Below are positions 1 to 8,145 of a stretch of 64,000 nucleotides of DNA, piece by piece. Positions within the stretch are counted from its first letter, which is position 1; every line of letters starts with the position of its first letter. The position numbers were made by a program, and so were the translations under genes. The notes beneath the pieces were generated by a model that worked only from the letters and a program-made list of their open reading frames with translations, ran no database searches and was not told the DNA's origin. The stretch covers positions 1-64,000 of the forward strand of contig NZ_QVTE01000025.1 of NCBI RefSeq assembly GCF_003429095.1, in the 5' to 3' direction. The DNA comes from Peribacillus saganii. Lineage in GTDB: Bacteria > Bacillota > Bacilli > Bacillales > DSM-1321.

Positions 1-130
1 GCAAACCGTATTGTTTGGGAACCCCAACAAATATTATAGAGCCATAAAACGAAGTGACTACTGTTCGCTTGCCTTATTTTTCTTCTAAACTTACTAGAGT
101 CTGATTCAATAACAAATCAAATGAATTATG

Positions 131-1333
131 TTATTTAAGAATCGAATTAACAGCTTTTCCTAATTTCTTAACTCCCTCGACAATATCTTTTTCGTCAGCA
201 TAACTGAAGGAAAGACGGAGAAACTCAATTCCATCGTTTTGGTCCAGGAAAAAATATTTGCCAGGAATGAACGATACCCCCTCAGATAGTGCATGTGTCA
301 ACAACTGAGCGGTATCAACGCCAGGAAGGTTAACCCAAACAAAATAGCCGCCATTCGGCACATACCAAGATACTGATTCCGGGAGGAATTGTTCGAGTGC
401 AGAGATTAATACAGCACACTTAGACCGGTACCTATCTCTTAAAAGATTAATCCTTTCCTCAAAAATGATATCTTCCATGAATGTTGCCATAGTTGCTTGA
501 GCAAATGGATGGTCTAAGTCTTTTTTAAACCAAGCTAAAGCAGAAATAAATCCGTTTGTTCCTGCTATCCATCCTACGCGCAATCCAGGTGCTATAACCT
601 TAGATAATGAACCCACATGCAAAACACGCCCATCTTTATCATTTGCTTTTAACGGCTGTGGACTATGATTGAAGCTTAATTCACCGTATGCATCATCCTC
701 AAGAATGAGGAAATTGTACTTAGCGGCTAGCTCCAATACTCTCTGCCGGCGTTCTGCTGCCATGGTTGTCCCTGTTGGATTCTGAAAGGTGGGAATTGTA
801 TATAGAAAACGCGGAAGAGTAAGCCCTAATCTTTTCCTTTCGGAGAGCACTTCTTCCAGCAAATCTGTTTGCAGCCCATGTTCATCTACCGGAATGCTAA
901 TAAAGTGCTGTGTATAGTTTTTAAAGATTTCTAAAGCCTCCATATACGTGGGAGACTCAACAGCCACGACAGCTTCATCATTAAGCAGAATTCGCGCTAT
1001 TAGATCGATAGCCTGACAAGCTCCTGAAGTAATCAATAGTTCATCTTTTGAAATAGAAATACCTCTATCTGCCATTCTAACTTGAATCTGCTGTTTCAAT
1101 TTTTCTATTCTCGGACTTCCTAAATAATGGAGCGGTAAATCCTGTTCCTCTTCAAGCAATTTGGCTACTGCTGCCTTTAGCTGTTCAGAAGGAACAAGAG
1201 CAGGTGCCGGAAAACCGGAACTTAGCCGAATGCACTTATCCGGAATCGATGGCATCCATTCACCGGGTGGATCATTTTTAAGGGCTGCTTTTATGTTTTC
1301 TGAAAAAAATGATTCAACCTTCACTTTGACCAT
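131..1333 (-). CDS. PLP-dependent aminotransferase (class I/II, 2-aminoadipate/MocR-type catalytic domain)
   Basis: A 400-residue fold-type I aminotransferase. The PLP site is visible: the Schiff-base lysine lies in HVGSLSKVIAPGLRVGW, the cofactor Asp/Tyr pair in ILEDDAYGEL, and the NPTG motif in TFQNPTGTTM. The sequence resembles the catalytic half of MocR regulators and LysN-type 2-aminoadipate transaminases. No helix-turn-helix domain precedes it, so it should be a plain cytosolic enzyme. The amino donor and acceptor cannot be read from sequence. It lies 75 bp downstream of the ABC importer on the same strand with no clear terminator between them, so it may be co-transcribed and act on the imported compound; that is inference. 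Confidence 0.85.
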   Translation of the reverse strand: MVKVKVESFFSENIKAALKNDPPGEWMPSIPDKCIRLSSGFPAPALVPSEQLKAAVAKLLEEEQDLPLHYLGSPRIEKLKQQIQVRMADRGISISKDELLITSGACQAIDLIARILLNDEAVVAVESPTYMEALEIFKNYTQHFISIPVDEHGLQTDLLEEVLSERKRLGLTLPRFLYTIPTFQNPTGTTMAAERRQRVLELAAKYNFLILEDDAYGELSFNHSPQPLKANDKDGRVLHVGSLSKVIAPGLRVGWIAGTNGFISALAWFKKDLDHPFAQATMATFMEDIIFEERINLLRDRYRSKCAVLISALEQFLPESVSWYVPNGGYFVWVNLPGVDTAQLLTHALSEGVSFIPGKYFFLDQNDGIEFLRLSFSYADEKDIVEGVKKLGKAVNSILK

Positions 1334-1408
1334 TCACCTTTCCGTTACTCAAATCATTATCGATACTCTACAAAGTTAAAAGACTTAAAATATAAATAAT
1401 CTTCTTTC

Positions 1409-2230
1409 TTATATCGATTTTAAACTTTCTTCTCTGATTAACGACAGTAATTCTTCTTTATATTGGGCAAATTCGGTTGTTCCTTTTACACTGAACTCCC
1501 TTGGCCGATCTAATTGGATGGGAACCTTTTTCTTTAAGCGCCCAGGCCTAGCAGTCATTACATAAACAGAGTCTGCCAGAAAAATAGACTCATCTACATC
1601 ATGAGTGATAAATAGTATTGTTTTTTTGCTTTCATCCCATGCCTTTAACAGAACTTCCTGCATGATATTCCTGGTTTGAGCATCCAGTGCTCCAAAGGGC
1701 TCATCCATTAATAATATTTTAGGATCGTTAGCAAGTGCACGTGCGATGGCAACCCGCTGCTTCATTCCCCCAGATAATTGTATGGGATAGTGCTTTTCAA
1801 AGCCTTCCAAGCCAATTAATTGCAGGTAATGCCTCGCAACATCGTCCCGTTCTTTTTGCGAGACACCATTTAATTTTAAACCGAACGTTATATTTTCTTT
1901 CACAGTTAACCATGGATATAACGTGTACGACTGAAATACCATTCCACGATCAGGGCCTGGCCCATGGATGGCTTCTCCATCAAGCAGCACATGTCCAGAA
2001 GTTGCTTCTTCCAGTCCCGCAACAATTCGGAGTACAGTTGACTTGCCGCATCCAGAAGGCCCTAGAATTGTTACAAACTCCCCTTCGCTAATCGTAAAGG
2101 AAGTCTTTTCCAGTGCCGTAGTCTCTCCGGTTTTTGTTTTAAAAATTTTCCCGACATCTTTGATTTCGAGTTTCGGTTTCCCCATATGGACTGATTCCTT
2201 TTCTCCATTCATTGTATGTGGTGAGACCAT
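1409..2230 (-). CDS. NitT/TauT-family ABC transporter ATP-binding protein (SsuB/TauB-like)
   Basis: ABC ATPase of the nitrate/sulfonate/taurine family. It has Walker A GPSGCGKST, Q-loop MVFQSYTLYPW, signature LSGGMKQRVAIARAL, Walker B ILLMDEPFGALD and switch histidine FITHDVDE. It energises import through the adjacent permease. The frame is open a few codons further upstream. I place the start at the ATG just after the permease stop, behind an AGAAAGGA sequence; another in-frame ATG about 15 codons downstream (MGKPKLEIK) is also possible. The preceding permease stop nearly touches it, which suggests translational coupling. Confidence 0.88.
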   Translation of the reverse strand: MVSPHTMNGEKESVHMGKPKLEIKDVGKIFKTKTGETTALEKTSFTISEGEFVTILGPSGCGKSTVLRIVAGLEEATSGHVLLDGEAIHGPGPDRGMVFQSYTLYPWLTVKENITFGLKLNGVSQKERDDVARHYLQLIGLEGFEKHYPIQLSGGMKQRVAIARALANDPKILLMDEPFGALDAQTRNIMQEVLLKAWDESKKTILFITHDVDESIFLADSVYVMTARPGRLKKKVPIQLDRPREFSVKGTTEFAQYKEELLSLIREESLKSI

Positions 2231-2231
2231 T

Positions 2232-3029
2232 TTACAAACCATCCTTTCTCATCCATGAAAATGAAGCTCGATAAATGGCTTTAAAGATCATATCTGTTAA
2301 AAGCCCCAATAAACCGATAATTATAATTCCAACTATTATTTTATCCGGCTGCAGGAATCGGGATGCCTGCATTATCATATAGCCTAATCCACTGGATGCT
2401 CCAACAATTTCGGCTACCACTAAATATGTCCAGGCCCAGCCGAACGTAATCCTTAAAGTATCTACAATTCCCGGCAATGCTGCTGGCAATATTACCTTAG
2501 TAAATAATTGTACCTTTTTTGCACCTAATGTATAGGAAACCTCAATTAATTCATTTTGAACATTTTTTGTTACATCCATAATCATGAGAGTTAGCTGGAA
2601 AAAGGTACCTAGGAAAATGACGCTCATTTTTTCTGCTTCACCCAGTCCAATCCACAGAATTAACAACGGAATAAAGGCGGATGCCGGCATATAGCGAATA
2701 AATCCGATGATTGGTTCAAAAGCGCCTTCCATAATTCGTAATGAGCCCATCAAAATTCCTAGAGGGATTCCTATGGCAGCAGCCACAAGAAATCCGACAA
2801 GAACCCTTGAGAAAGAGATGCCGATATCAGAAAGAAGACTACCATTTGCAAATAAATCAATAGCTGTTGCTAAAACAGTCGTCGGAGTCGGCAAAAATAA
2901 CGCATTTACCACTCCACCATAGGTCAAAACTGACCAAATAACCAGAAATATAATAAACGTAAGAAAACCCGCTGAGGTATAAATTGTTTTGGGAATTTCT
3001 TTATTTGGCGTAAACAATTTTGCTAGCAC
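2232..3029 (-). CDS. NitT/TauT-family ABC transporter permease (SsuC-like)
   Basis: Integral membrane permease of 265 residues with about six hydrophobic segments. The cytoplasmic EAA-type loop is visible near ELIEVSYTLGAKKVQLFTKVILPAALPGI, the usual docking site for the ATPase. It forms an importer with the ATPase downstream and the lipoprotein upstream. The start is a GTG behind GGGTGAG. A strong hairpin terminator separates it from the upstream binding-protein gene, so permease and ATPase are probably expressed by read-through at lower levels. The transported compound is not determined. Confidence 0.88.
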   Translation of the reverse strand: MLAKLFTPNKEIPKTIYTSAGFLTFIIFLVIWSVLTYGGVVNALFLPTPTTVLATAIDLFANGSLLSDIGISFSRVLVGFLVAAAIGIPLGILMGSLRIMEGAFEPIIGFIRYMPASAFIPLLILWIGLGEAEKMSVIFLGTFFQLTLMIMDVTKNVQNELIEVSYTLGAKKVQLFTKVILPAALPGIVDTLRITFGWAWTYLVVAEIVGASSGLGYMIMQASRFLQPDKIIVGIIIIGLLGLLTDMIFKAIYRASFSWMRKDGL

Positions 3030-3057
3030 TCAACTCACCCAATTCTATCAATGTTTT

Positions 3058-3098
3058 TAAAAAAGCCTAACATATGAGAGTCTCATATGTTAGGCTCT
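3058..3098 (-). terminator. Intercistronic hairpin between binding protein and permease
   Basis: A perfect inverted repeat with 16-bp arms (AGCCTAACATATGAGA and its complement, one base apart) is followed on the minus strand by six T. It sits between the substrate-binding protein gene and the permease gene. It should act as a partial terminator or mRNA stabiliser that raises the binding-protein:permease ratio. Confidence 0.8.
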
Positions 3099-3134
3099 GA
3101 AATAAACCACCAATTCTTAAAACTAAAAATCCTC

Positions 3135-4127
3135 TTATTGGAAGCTAGGATTAATAATATCTTCCGCTTTTGGTTCTTTTGTTATAATTTCTTGTTCTTT
3201 GTAGAAGCTAATTGCGTTTTCTGTTGCTTCATATATGGAGCCCTTTTTACCTTCAGTTCCAAATAGTTCTGCATTATCTTCTTTTGAGTAAAACTTCAAA
3301 CCTTCTTCAGTTGCCACAAATTCAGCTGTATCGATTTTAAGGCCTTTTGCCATGATCTCATCAGCATCTTCTTTATTCTCTTTCCAGTAATCCATCGCTT
3401 CGCCCATTGCCTTCACAAATGCCTTCACATCATCTGGGCGGTTTTTGATTACGTCTTCTTTAAAGCTAACAGTGTCAACAATGATTCCTGGCAGATCTTT
3501 TGTTGATAATAGTACTTTTCCATTAGCTTGTGAACCTTTTGATAACCATGGTTCCCATGTTACAGCAGCATCTACTTTTCCTGCAGCAAATGCGGCACCT
3601 GCATCACCGGCAGACATTTGAACAACTTCTACATCTTTTTCTGTTAAGCCGCCTTGCTTTAGGGCAGTTAAGGCAAGCAAATGGCTGGTGGAACCAACTT
3701 CAAAAGCCATTGTTTTGCCTTTTAAGTCTTTCACATCATTGATTCCATTTTTGACAAGAATTCCATCGCCTCCATAAGAATCATCTAAAATCCAGACTAC
3801 ATTAACCGGAATGTCGGAGGCTGCTAATGTTACCTGAACATCAAGAGCCGTCGCCATCCCATCAATTTTTCCGCTTGCTAATGCTTGTTTCCGTTCAGCC
3901 AATCCCTCAACAATGGAAAGCTCCACATCAATACCATTTTTTTCGAAAAATCCTTTTTCTTTGGCTAAAAATAAGGGTCCGTACCCTGTCCAGGTCGGCA
4001 ATGTCACTTTCAATGGCTCAGACGATTTATCCTTTGAACTATCAGATCCAGATGTCTGCTCTTTACCACAAGCCGTCAAGGCAAATACAAGTATGAATGA
4101 ACATATGATAACTAACCACTTTTTCAA
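3135..4127 (-). CDS. NitT/TauT-family ABC transporter substrate-binding lipoprotein
   Basis: Exported lipoprotein with a basic N-terminus, hydrophobic stretch and lipobox ALTACG; the Cys would be lipidated. The mature part is an NMT1/SsuA-like type II periplasmic-binding fold with the usual segments GYGPLFLAKEKGFFEKNGIDV, LKGKTMAFEVGSTSH and DAAVTWEPW. It delivers the ligand to the permease and ATPase that follow. I chose the TTG start (LKKWLVI) behind GGGGGAG six bases upstream rather than the open frame 5 codons earlier. Relatives bind sulfonates, nitrate or thiamin precursors; the exact ligand is unknown. Confidence 0.87.
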   Translation of the reverse strand: MKKWLVIICSFILVFALTACGKEQTSGSDSSKDKSSEPLKVTLPTWTGYGPLFLAKEKGFFEKNGIDVELSIVEGLAERKQALASGKIDGMATALDVQVTLAASDIPVNVVWILDDSYGGDGILVKNGINDVKDLKGKTMAFEVGSTSHLLALTALKQGGLTEKDVEVVQMSAGDAGAAFAAGKVDAAVTWEPWLSKGSQANGKVLLSTKDLPGIIVDTVSFKEDVIKNRPDDVKAFVKAMGEAMDYWKENKEDADEIMAKGLKIDTAEFVATEEGLKFYSKEDNAELFGTEGKKGSIYEATENAISFYKEQEIITKEPKAEDIINPSFQ

Positions 4128-4148
4128 TGATAACTCCCCCAATATTCT

Positions 4149-4461
4149 CTAAATAATTATTTTGAACATCTCATTAACGTATTGATCAGCCTCGCTGATT
4201 GCTGTGATAACCATATCTTCTATCAAAACTGTCAATATTAGCTATAGAGCTTTCTTCCTCCATACCATATAGATTGTTTCAGTGCGACACCTTGTTCAGA
4301 TAAAAACTGGTCGTTAGAGTCTTTTCAATGATTTTCCTGCTTGTATTCCCTCCAATTAGTGCAGCCTTCTTGCCAAATTTCTCTATGTATAATCCTGTGT
4401 CGGTTAATAATCCAGGCTTTCTAATATATTGACCCGGACCTGTTGTAACCTTCAAATACAT
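4149..4461 (-). pseudogene. Remnant of a glycerol-dehydrogenase-type iron alcohol dehydrogenase, internally deleted
   Basis: The first 60 codons (4279-4461) match the N-terminus of GldA-type enzymes: GPGQYIRKPGLL, then FGKKAALIGG. The frame then stops. About 60 bp further, in another frame, VITAISEADQYVNEMFK (4155-4220) matches the extreme C-terminus of the same family, where AI..ADQY is typical. Roughly 280 central residues, including the NAD and metal sites, are missing. Both ends are present in the right order, so this reads as a deletion relic rather than two chance ORFs. It cannot encode an active enzyme. Confidence 0.65.
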
Positions 4462-4946
4462 TCTTTCTTCCTCACTTCAGATGGATAAATATAAATATTA
4501 TTCTATTAATATAAGTTAATAGTTTTTTTATGTCAATGAGGTTTTTAAATATTAAAATAACTTATATTTAATCACGATTTTGAATAACTATTCCATTTTC
4601 GATTGCTATTTCAGGAAAAAGTTTTTCGATACATTTAGTAAACGTGAAAAGACAAAATTAGAGTGCAAAAATTGAAATTACTATAAAAATACGCATTAAA
4701 ACGTTTGCCCAGCGTTTTTGTTTTTATGATAGGAAACCCGTTCTAAAGATGAATTTTCATTTGCTATTAGACTTGAGGGTAGAGTTACACCTTACTCATT
4801 CAAAACTCCTGAACTTTATTTATTATGGTCCTTTTTATATTGCATTAATTATTTACAGTAAATATGTGTTTAATAATTTATGAACTTGTTCAATCCCACG
4901 TGTGAATCATATATGATTCTTTATAATGCTTTAGGTGGTGATATTT
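4462..4946. other. AT-rich intergenic stretch
   Basis: No gene of convincing codon structure was seen here on either strand. Overlapping minus-strand frames at 4890-5176 lack ribosome binding sites and family resemblance. Confidence 0.4.
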
Positions 4947-5024
4947 ATGATAGACGATAGAGAACGTGAGCAGGATTTGGAAGGTGAACGGAATCGGAAA
5001 CGGTGCGAGAAATGGAAGTGGTAG
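4947..5024 (+). CDS. Possible small charged peptide (25 aa)
   Basis: A short frame encodes MIDDREREQDLEGERNRK and ends in KCEKWKW-like residues (…RCEKWKW). It starts eight bases after AGGTGG, a good Bacillus ribosome binding site, and a hairpin terminator follows about 120 bp downstream. The peptide is rich in Glu and Arg. It may be a real small protein or the front of a decayed longer gene, since protein-like frames continue beyond the stop. Confidence 0.3.
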   Translation: MIDDREREQDLEGERNRKRCEKWKW

Positions 5025-5140
5025 AAACCCGTGTCGGTAACCGGATTTAAGACTATCGGTATGATAAAGATAAGGGCTGCTGAGATATAACTCCTTCCGA
5101 CTGAATAAATGAGACTCATTTCTTGACATAGATTGCAACA

Positions 5141-5166
5141 AAGCACGCTGTTATGCGTGCTTTTTC
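5141..5166 (+). terminator. Rho-independent terminator
   Basis: GCACGC and GCGTGC arms with a 6-base loop, A residues before and TTTTT after. It is oriented to end a plus-strand transcript coming from the small ORF at 4947. Confidence 0.6.
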
Positions 5167-5242
5167 CATTCTTCACTACCGAGCCATTCCTACTGTGCTA
5201 GCACAAAAAACTTCGGTCGGAATTAAACTCAGTTTGGATAAA

Positions 5243-6172
5243 TTAATACCCCTTCAAAGTATCCGCCTGATTAGGCAGCGGTTCATTATTCTCTAGTTTT
5301 CTTAAAGTCTCAAGAAAGCATTCAATGGCTTCATTTATTTCCGTTACTGCTGAAATATGCGGGGTAATAATAACGTCCTCTCTCGACCAAAGGCTAGAAC
5401 TCTCCGGCAAAGGTTCTGTCTCCAGTACATCTAAGACAGCGGAATGCAGCTTCCCTGTGTCCAGAGCTTCGATCAGCGCCTCCTCGTCCACTGTTGCCCC
5501 TCTTCCAACATTAATAAAAGATCCATTTAGATGGTGAAAAAATTCCTTGTTAAACATCTTATTGGTGTTAGTTGTGAGTGGCAGTGTACTAATAACCCAA
5601 TCCGCTTTAGATACCAAAGCAGGAGCTGAAGCTGTGTCAGCAACCTCTTTGAAATGCGGTTTTGAGGCACCACTTTGAGATACTCCGTAAACAGTTGCTC
5701 CAAAGAGACTAAACGTTTTCGCTACCTCTTGCCCAATAGCACCCGTGCCAAAAATGACAATTGTCTGGTCCCTTAGCATTTTTGGCGTTTTCTGCTCCCA
5801 CTTTTTTTCCAATTTATTCCTCTGAAAACCCTCATGATATTGAAGGTCCCGAAGGATAAAGCTTAAGCAGTATTCGCTAATCCTCTCGCCAAATGAACAA
5901 ACCGTTCGGGTGAGCAGTACTTTTTGATCATCCCAGCCATCAATTTCCAGATAGTTATTCACACCCGCATTAAAGGAATGAACCCATTTAAAATACGATG
6001 GATGAAAATTTGGAGAAGGCTTAAACCCTACATACGCATCAGTCCAGGAAAGATCCTCATCCGTTATTTCTTCGACAGACAAAAACCTAAACTGCTGCGG
6101 CAGATGGACCGTGAGATACTTTTTGAATTCCTCCTCGTAATTTCCTGCGATAAGTATTTTTTTAATTTTCAT
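5243..6172 (-). CDS. D-2-hydroxyacid dehydrogenase (NAD-dependent)
   Basis: Cytosolic oxidoreductase of 309 residues that interconverts a 2-hydroxyacid and its 2-oxoacid. The Rossmann motif is FGTGAIGQEVAKTF (about residues 145-158). The catalytic triad of the family can be seen: Arg in NVGRGATVDEEAL, Glu in DVLETEPLP and His in ITPHISAV. The start is the ATG (MKIKKIL) six bases after CGGGGTG; the frame is open eight codons further. It stands alone, so its substrate (glyoxylate, hydroxypyruvate or another) is not evident. Confidence 0.85.
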   Translation of the reverse strand: MKIKKILIAGNYEEEFKKYLTVHLPQQFRFLSVEEITDEDLSWTDAYVGFKPSPNFHPSYFKWVHSFNAGVNNYLEIDGWDDQKVLLTRTVCSFGERISEYCLSFILRDLQYHEGFQRNKLEKKWEQKTPKMLRDQTIVIFGTGAIGQEVAKTFSLFGATVYGVSQSGASKPHFKEVADTASAPALVSKADWVISTLPLTTNTNKMFNKEFFHHLNGSFINVGRGATVDEEALIEALDTGKLHSAVLDVLETEPLPESSSLWSREDVIITPHISAVTEINEAIECFLETLRKLENNEPLPNQADTLKGY

Positions 6173-6196
6173 ATGTACACCCCGTTTTATGCTCAA

Positions 6197-6598
6197 GTAT
6201 AGATAATCATTATTTTACCATTAAAAATCGAGGAAGCTTCTCTATATTTTTGGTTTTTCGAGACGGGTAGATTTTATCTTACCTTCTGGAAGAAACAATA
6301 TCTATAACGACATGACTATAGTATTATGGTTATTTATATTTCTGTTTATTCTTTTTAATTATTGTTTTAGGTCAATTGTACTTTTTCTTTCTTAATTATG
6401 ATCCTTACCATATATGATAAAAACACGCAGGAGATTTTGCGATCAACTGCGAGTTTACTGCTTAACACTAAATAGAACATCATTCTCCTTAAGTCCAAAA
6501 AAATAGTACTAATAATAGTTCAAGAATTTTCCCTCTTTACTTTTTGAACAGATTATATTAATATAGTAAATCGTAAATCATACTAAACTTATCGGTTA
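6197..6598. promoter_or_regulatory. Divergent intergenic region between dehydrogenase and YeeE-type gene
   Basis: About 400 bp of AT-rich DNA lies between divergent genes, so it must hold both promoters. I found no clear operator, riboswitch or small gene in it. Confidence 0.4.
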
Positions 6599-6611
6599 TG
6601 AGGTGAAAAGA

Positions 6612-7880
6612 GTGTCACAAACCAGTTTAAATACATCAAAAGTGATCCATAAATCATGGAATCAAAAATCGACCACTTTTGTCACTAATCTAAGCTCGGT
6701 GCAAAAGGGTCTAGTTACCATAGGGATTCTTGCTTCCATTATTCTATTAATAGCTATTGTCCAATCAGCTAATTTGGTTCAGGGCATTCTATTTATCATT
6801 GGATTATTATTGGGAGCTACACTGCTTTATGCACGTTTTGGTTTCACATCCGCATTTCGCAGACTCGTCTCCGTTGGCAATGTCCAAGGGCTTCAGGCTC
6901 ACATGCTATTATTAGCCATTGCTTCAACACTGTTTGCAGTTATTTTAAGCACAGGTTTTACTTTTACCGATGTTACACCAAAGGGTCTTGTTTCCCCTGT
7001 TGGTGTTAGCCTTTTAGTCGGTGCCTTCTTATTTGGAATTGGGATGCAGCTCGGTAATGGGTGTGCTTCAGGTACACTGTACAGTCTGGGTGGAGGTTCT
7101 ACTTCCATGGTGTTAACCCTTTCAGCCTTTATTACAGGTTCAACAGTGGGTGCTTATCATTTTGAATTCTGGATGGAAGATACTCCGTCCCTCCCGCCAA
7201 TATCTTTGGCTGAATCTACTGGCCTTGGTTACTTTGGTGCTTGGGTCGTACAAATGGTATTATTCATCGCGATCTACCTTATTACTATTCAGATTGCAAA
7301 AAAGAAAAATCCGCCAATGATGAAGCCCCTTCCTACCACAACTGGCTGGAAAAAGGTGCTTCGTGGATCTTGGCCATTGTTTACAGCTGCTATTGTTTTA
7401 GCATTATTAAACGCTTTAACTCTAGCTGTAAAAGGTTCACCATGGGGAATTACTTCTGCTTTTGCTCTCTGGGGAGGAAAAGCGTTAATGGCCACAGGGG
7501 TTGATGTTTCTGCCTGGAGTTACTTTGAAGGTCCTAATGGAGCCGCTCTGACTAATACGGTACTAGCCGATCCTACAAGTGTTATGAACTTTGGAATTAT
7601 TTTAGGTGCGTTTATTGCAGCATCACTCCAAGGTACTTTTAAACCTAGAAAAATGAAGCCGGGTGTAGCCGGTGCTGCCATTCTTGGCGGACTTTTGATG
7701 GGATATGGAGCACGCCTCGCATTTGGCTGCAACATTGGAGCTTACTTCAGTGGAATCTCATCCTTTAGTCTTCACGGATGGGTTTGGGCAGTTATGGCGA
7801 TGCTTGGTACATTCGCAGCCCTATTCATACGTCCATTGTTCGGATTGAAAAATCCATCATCAAAAGACACGTTTTGTTAA
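6612..7880 (+). CDS. YeeE/YedE family (thiosulfate/sulfur-compound) membrane transporter
   Basis: Polytopic protein of about 422 residues with two homologous halves of the YeeE/YedE (formerly DUF395) family. The signature Cys motifs are present in both halves: LGNGCASGTLYSLGGG and AFGCNIGAYFSGISS, followed by SLHGW. In characterised YeeE (TsuA) these cysteines relay thiosulfate through the membrane; some relatives are linked to selenium metabolism. The start is a GTG six bases after GAGGTG. No SirA/TusA-like partner gene lies beside it, which is often seen with this family. A terminator follows the stop, so it is probably monocistronic. Confidence 0.85.
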   Translation: MSQTSLNTSKVIHKSWNQKSTTFVTNLSSVQKGLVTIGILASIILLIAIVQSANLVQGILFIIGLLLGATLLYARFGFTSAFRRLVSVGNVQGLQAHMLLLAIASTLFAVILSTGFTFTDVTPKGLVSPVGVSLLVGAFLFGIGMQLGNGCASGTLYSLGGGSTSMVLTLSAFITGSTVGAYHFEFWMEDTPSLPPISLAESTGLGYFGAWVVQMVLFIAIYLITIQIAKKKNPPMMKPLPTTTGWKKVLRGSWPLFTAAIVLALLNALTLAVKGSPWGITSAFALWGGKALMATGVDVSAWSYFEGPNGAALTNTVLADPTSVMNFGIILGAFIAASLQGTFKPRKMKPGVAGAAILGGLLMGYGARLAFGCNIGAYFSGISSFSLHGWVWAVMAMLGTFAALFIRPLFGLKNPSSKDTFC

Positions 7881-7896
7881 TTAAATAGCAGTCCAT

Positions 7897-7928
7897 GAAC
7901 TTCCGCACAATGTCGTGCGGGAGTTTTT
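7897..7928 (+). terminator. Terminator of the YeeE-type gene
   Basis: AACTTCCGCAC and GTGCGGGAGTT arms flank a short loop and run into TTTTTT, 20 bp after the stop codon. Confidence 0.8.
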
Positions 7929-8107
7929 TCACTTTGAATATGTCTGAATCGAATAAAGCATACTGTTTTCTTCTTTCATCATGAATAATTATCTTATCTG
8001 TATATTTACATGCCATAATAACGAATAAAAAATGATGATTAATGGAGCATTGTTCATTCTTTGCAATTGGCTTAACTTTCATATTTTTCTTTAATAGTTT
8101 TTGCATA

Positions 8108-8141
8108 AAAAAGAGCAGCGACCGTAATACGCTGCTCTTTC
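8108..8141 (-). terminator. Terminator of hemY (bidirectional form)
   Basis: AAAGAGCAGCG and CGCTGCTCTTT arms with a 9-base loop, followed on the minus strand by a T run. It lies just after the hemY stop codon. Confidence 0.8.
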
Positions 8142-8145
8142 TACA

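Noticed and set aside
4890-5176. Two overlapping minus-strand frames
   Set aside because: No ribosome binding site, no family resemblance, and they cover the terminator at 5141-5166.
6540-6600. Sulfur-type (CymR) operator or promoter before the YeeE-type gene
   Set aside because: Only generic AT-rich sequence; -35 and -10 candidates have poor spacing.
7825-8106. Minus-strand 93-codon frame near the hemY terminator
   Set aside because: It starts directly after a terminator hairpin without a ribosome binding site and ends inside the YeeE-type gene on the other strand.
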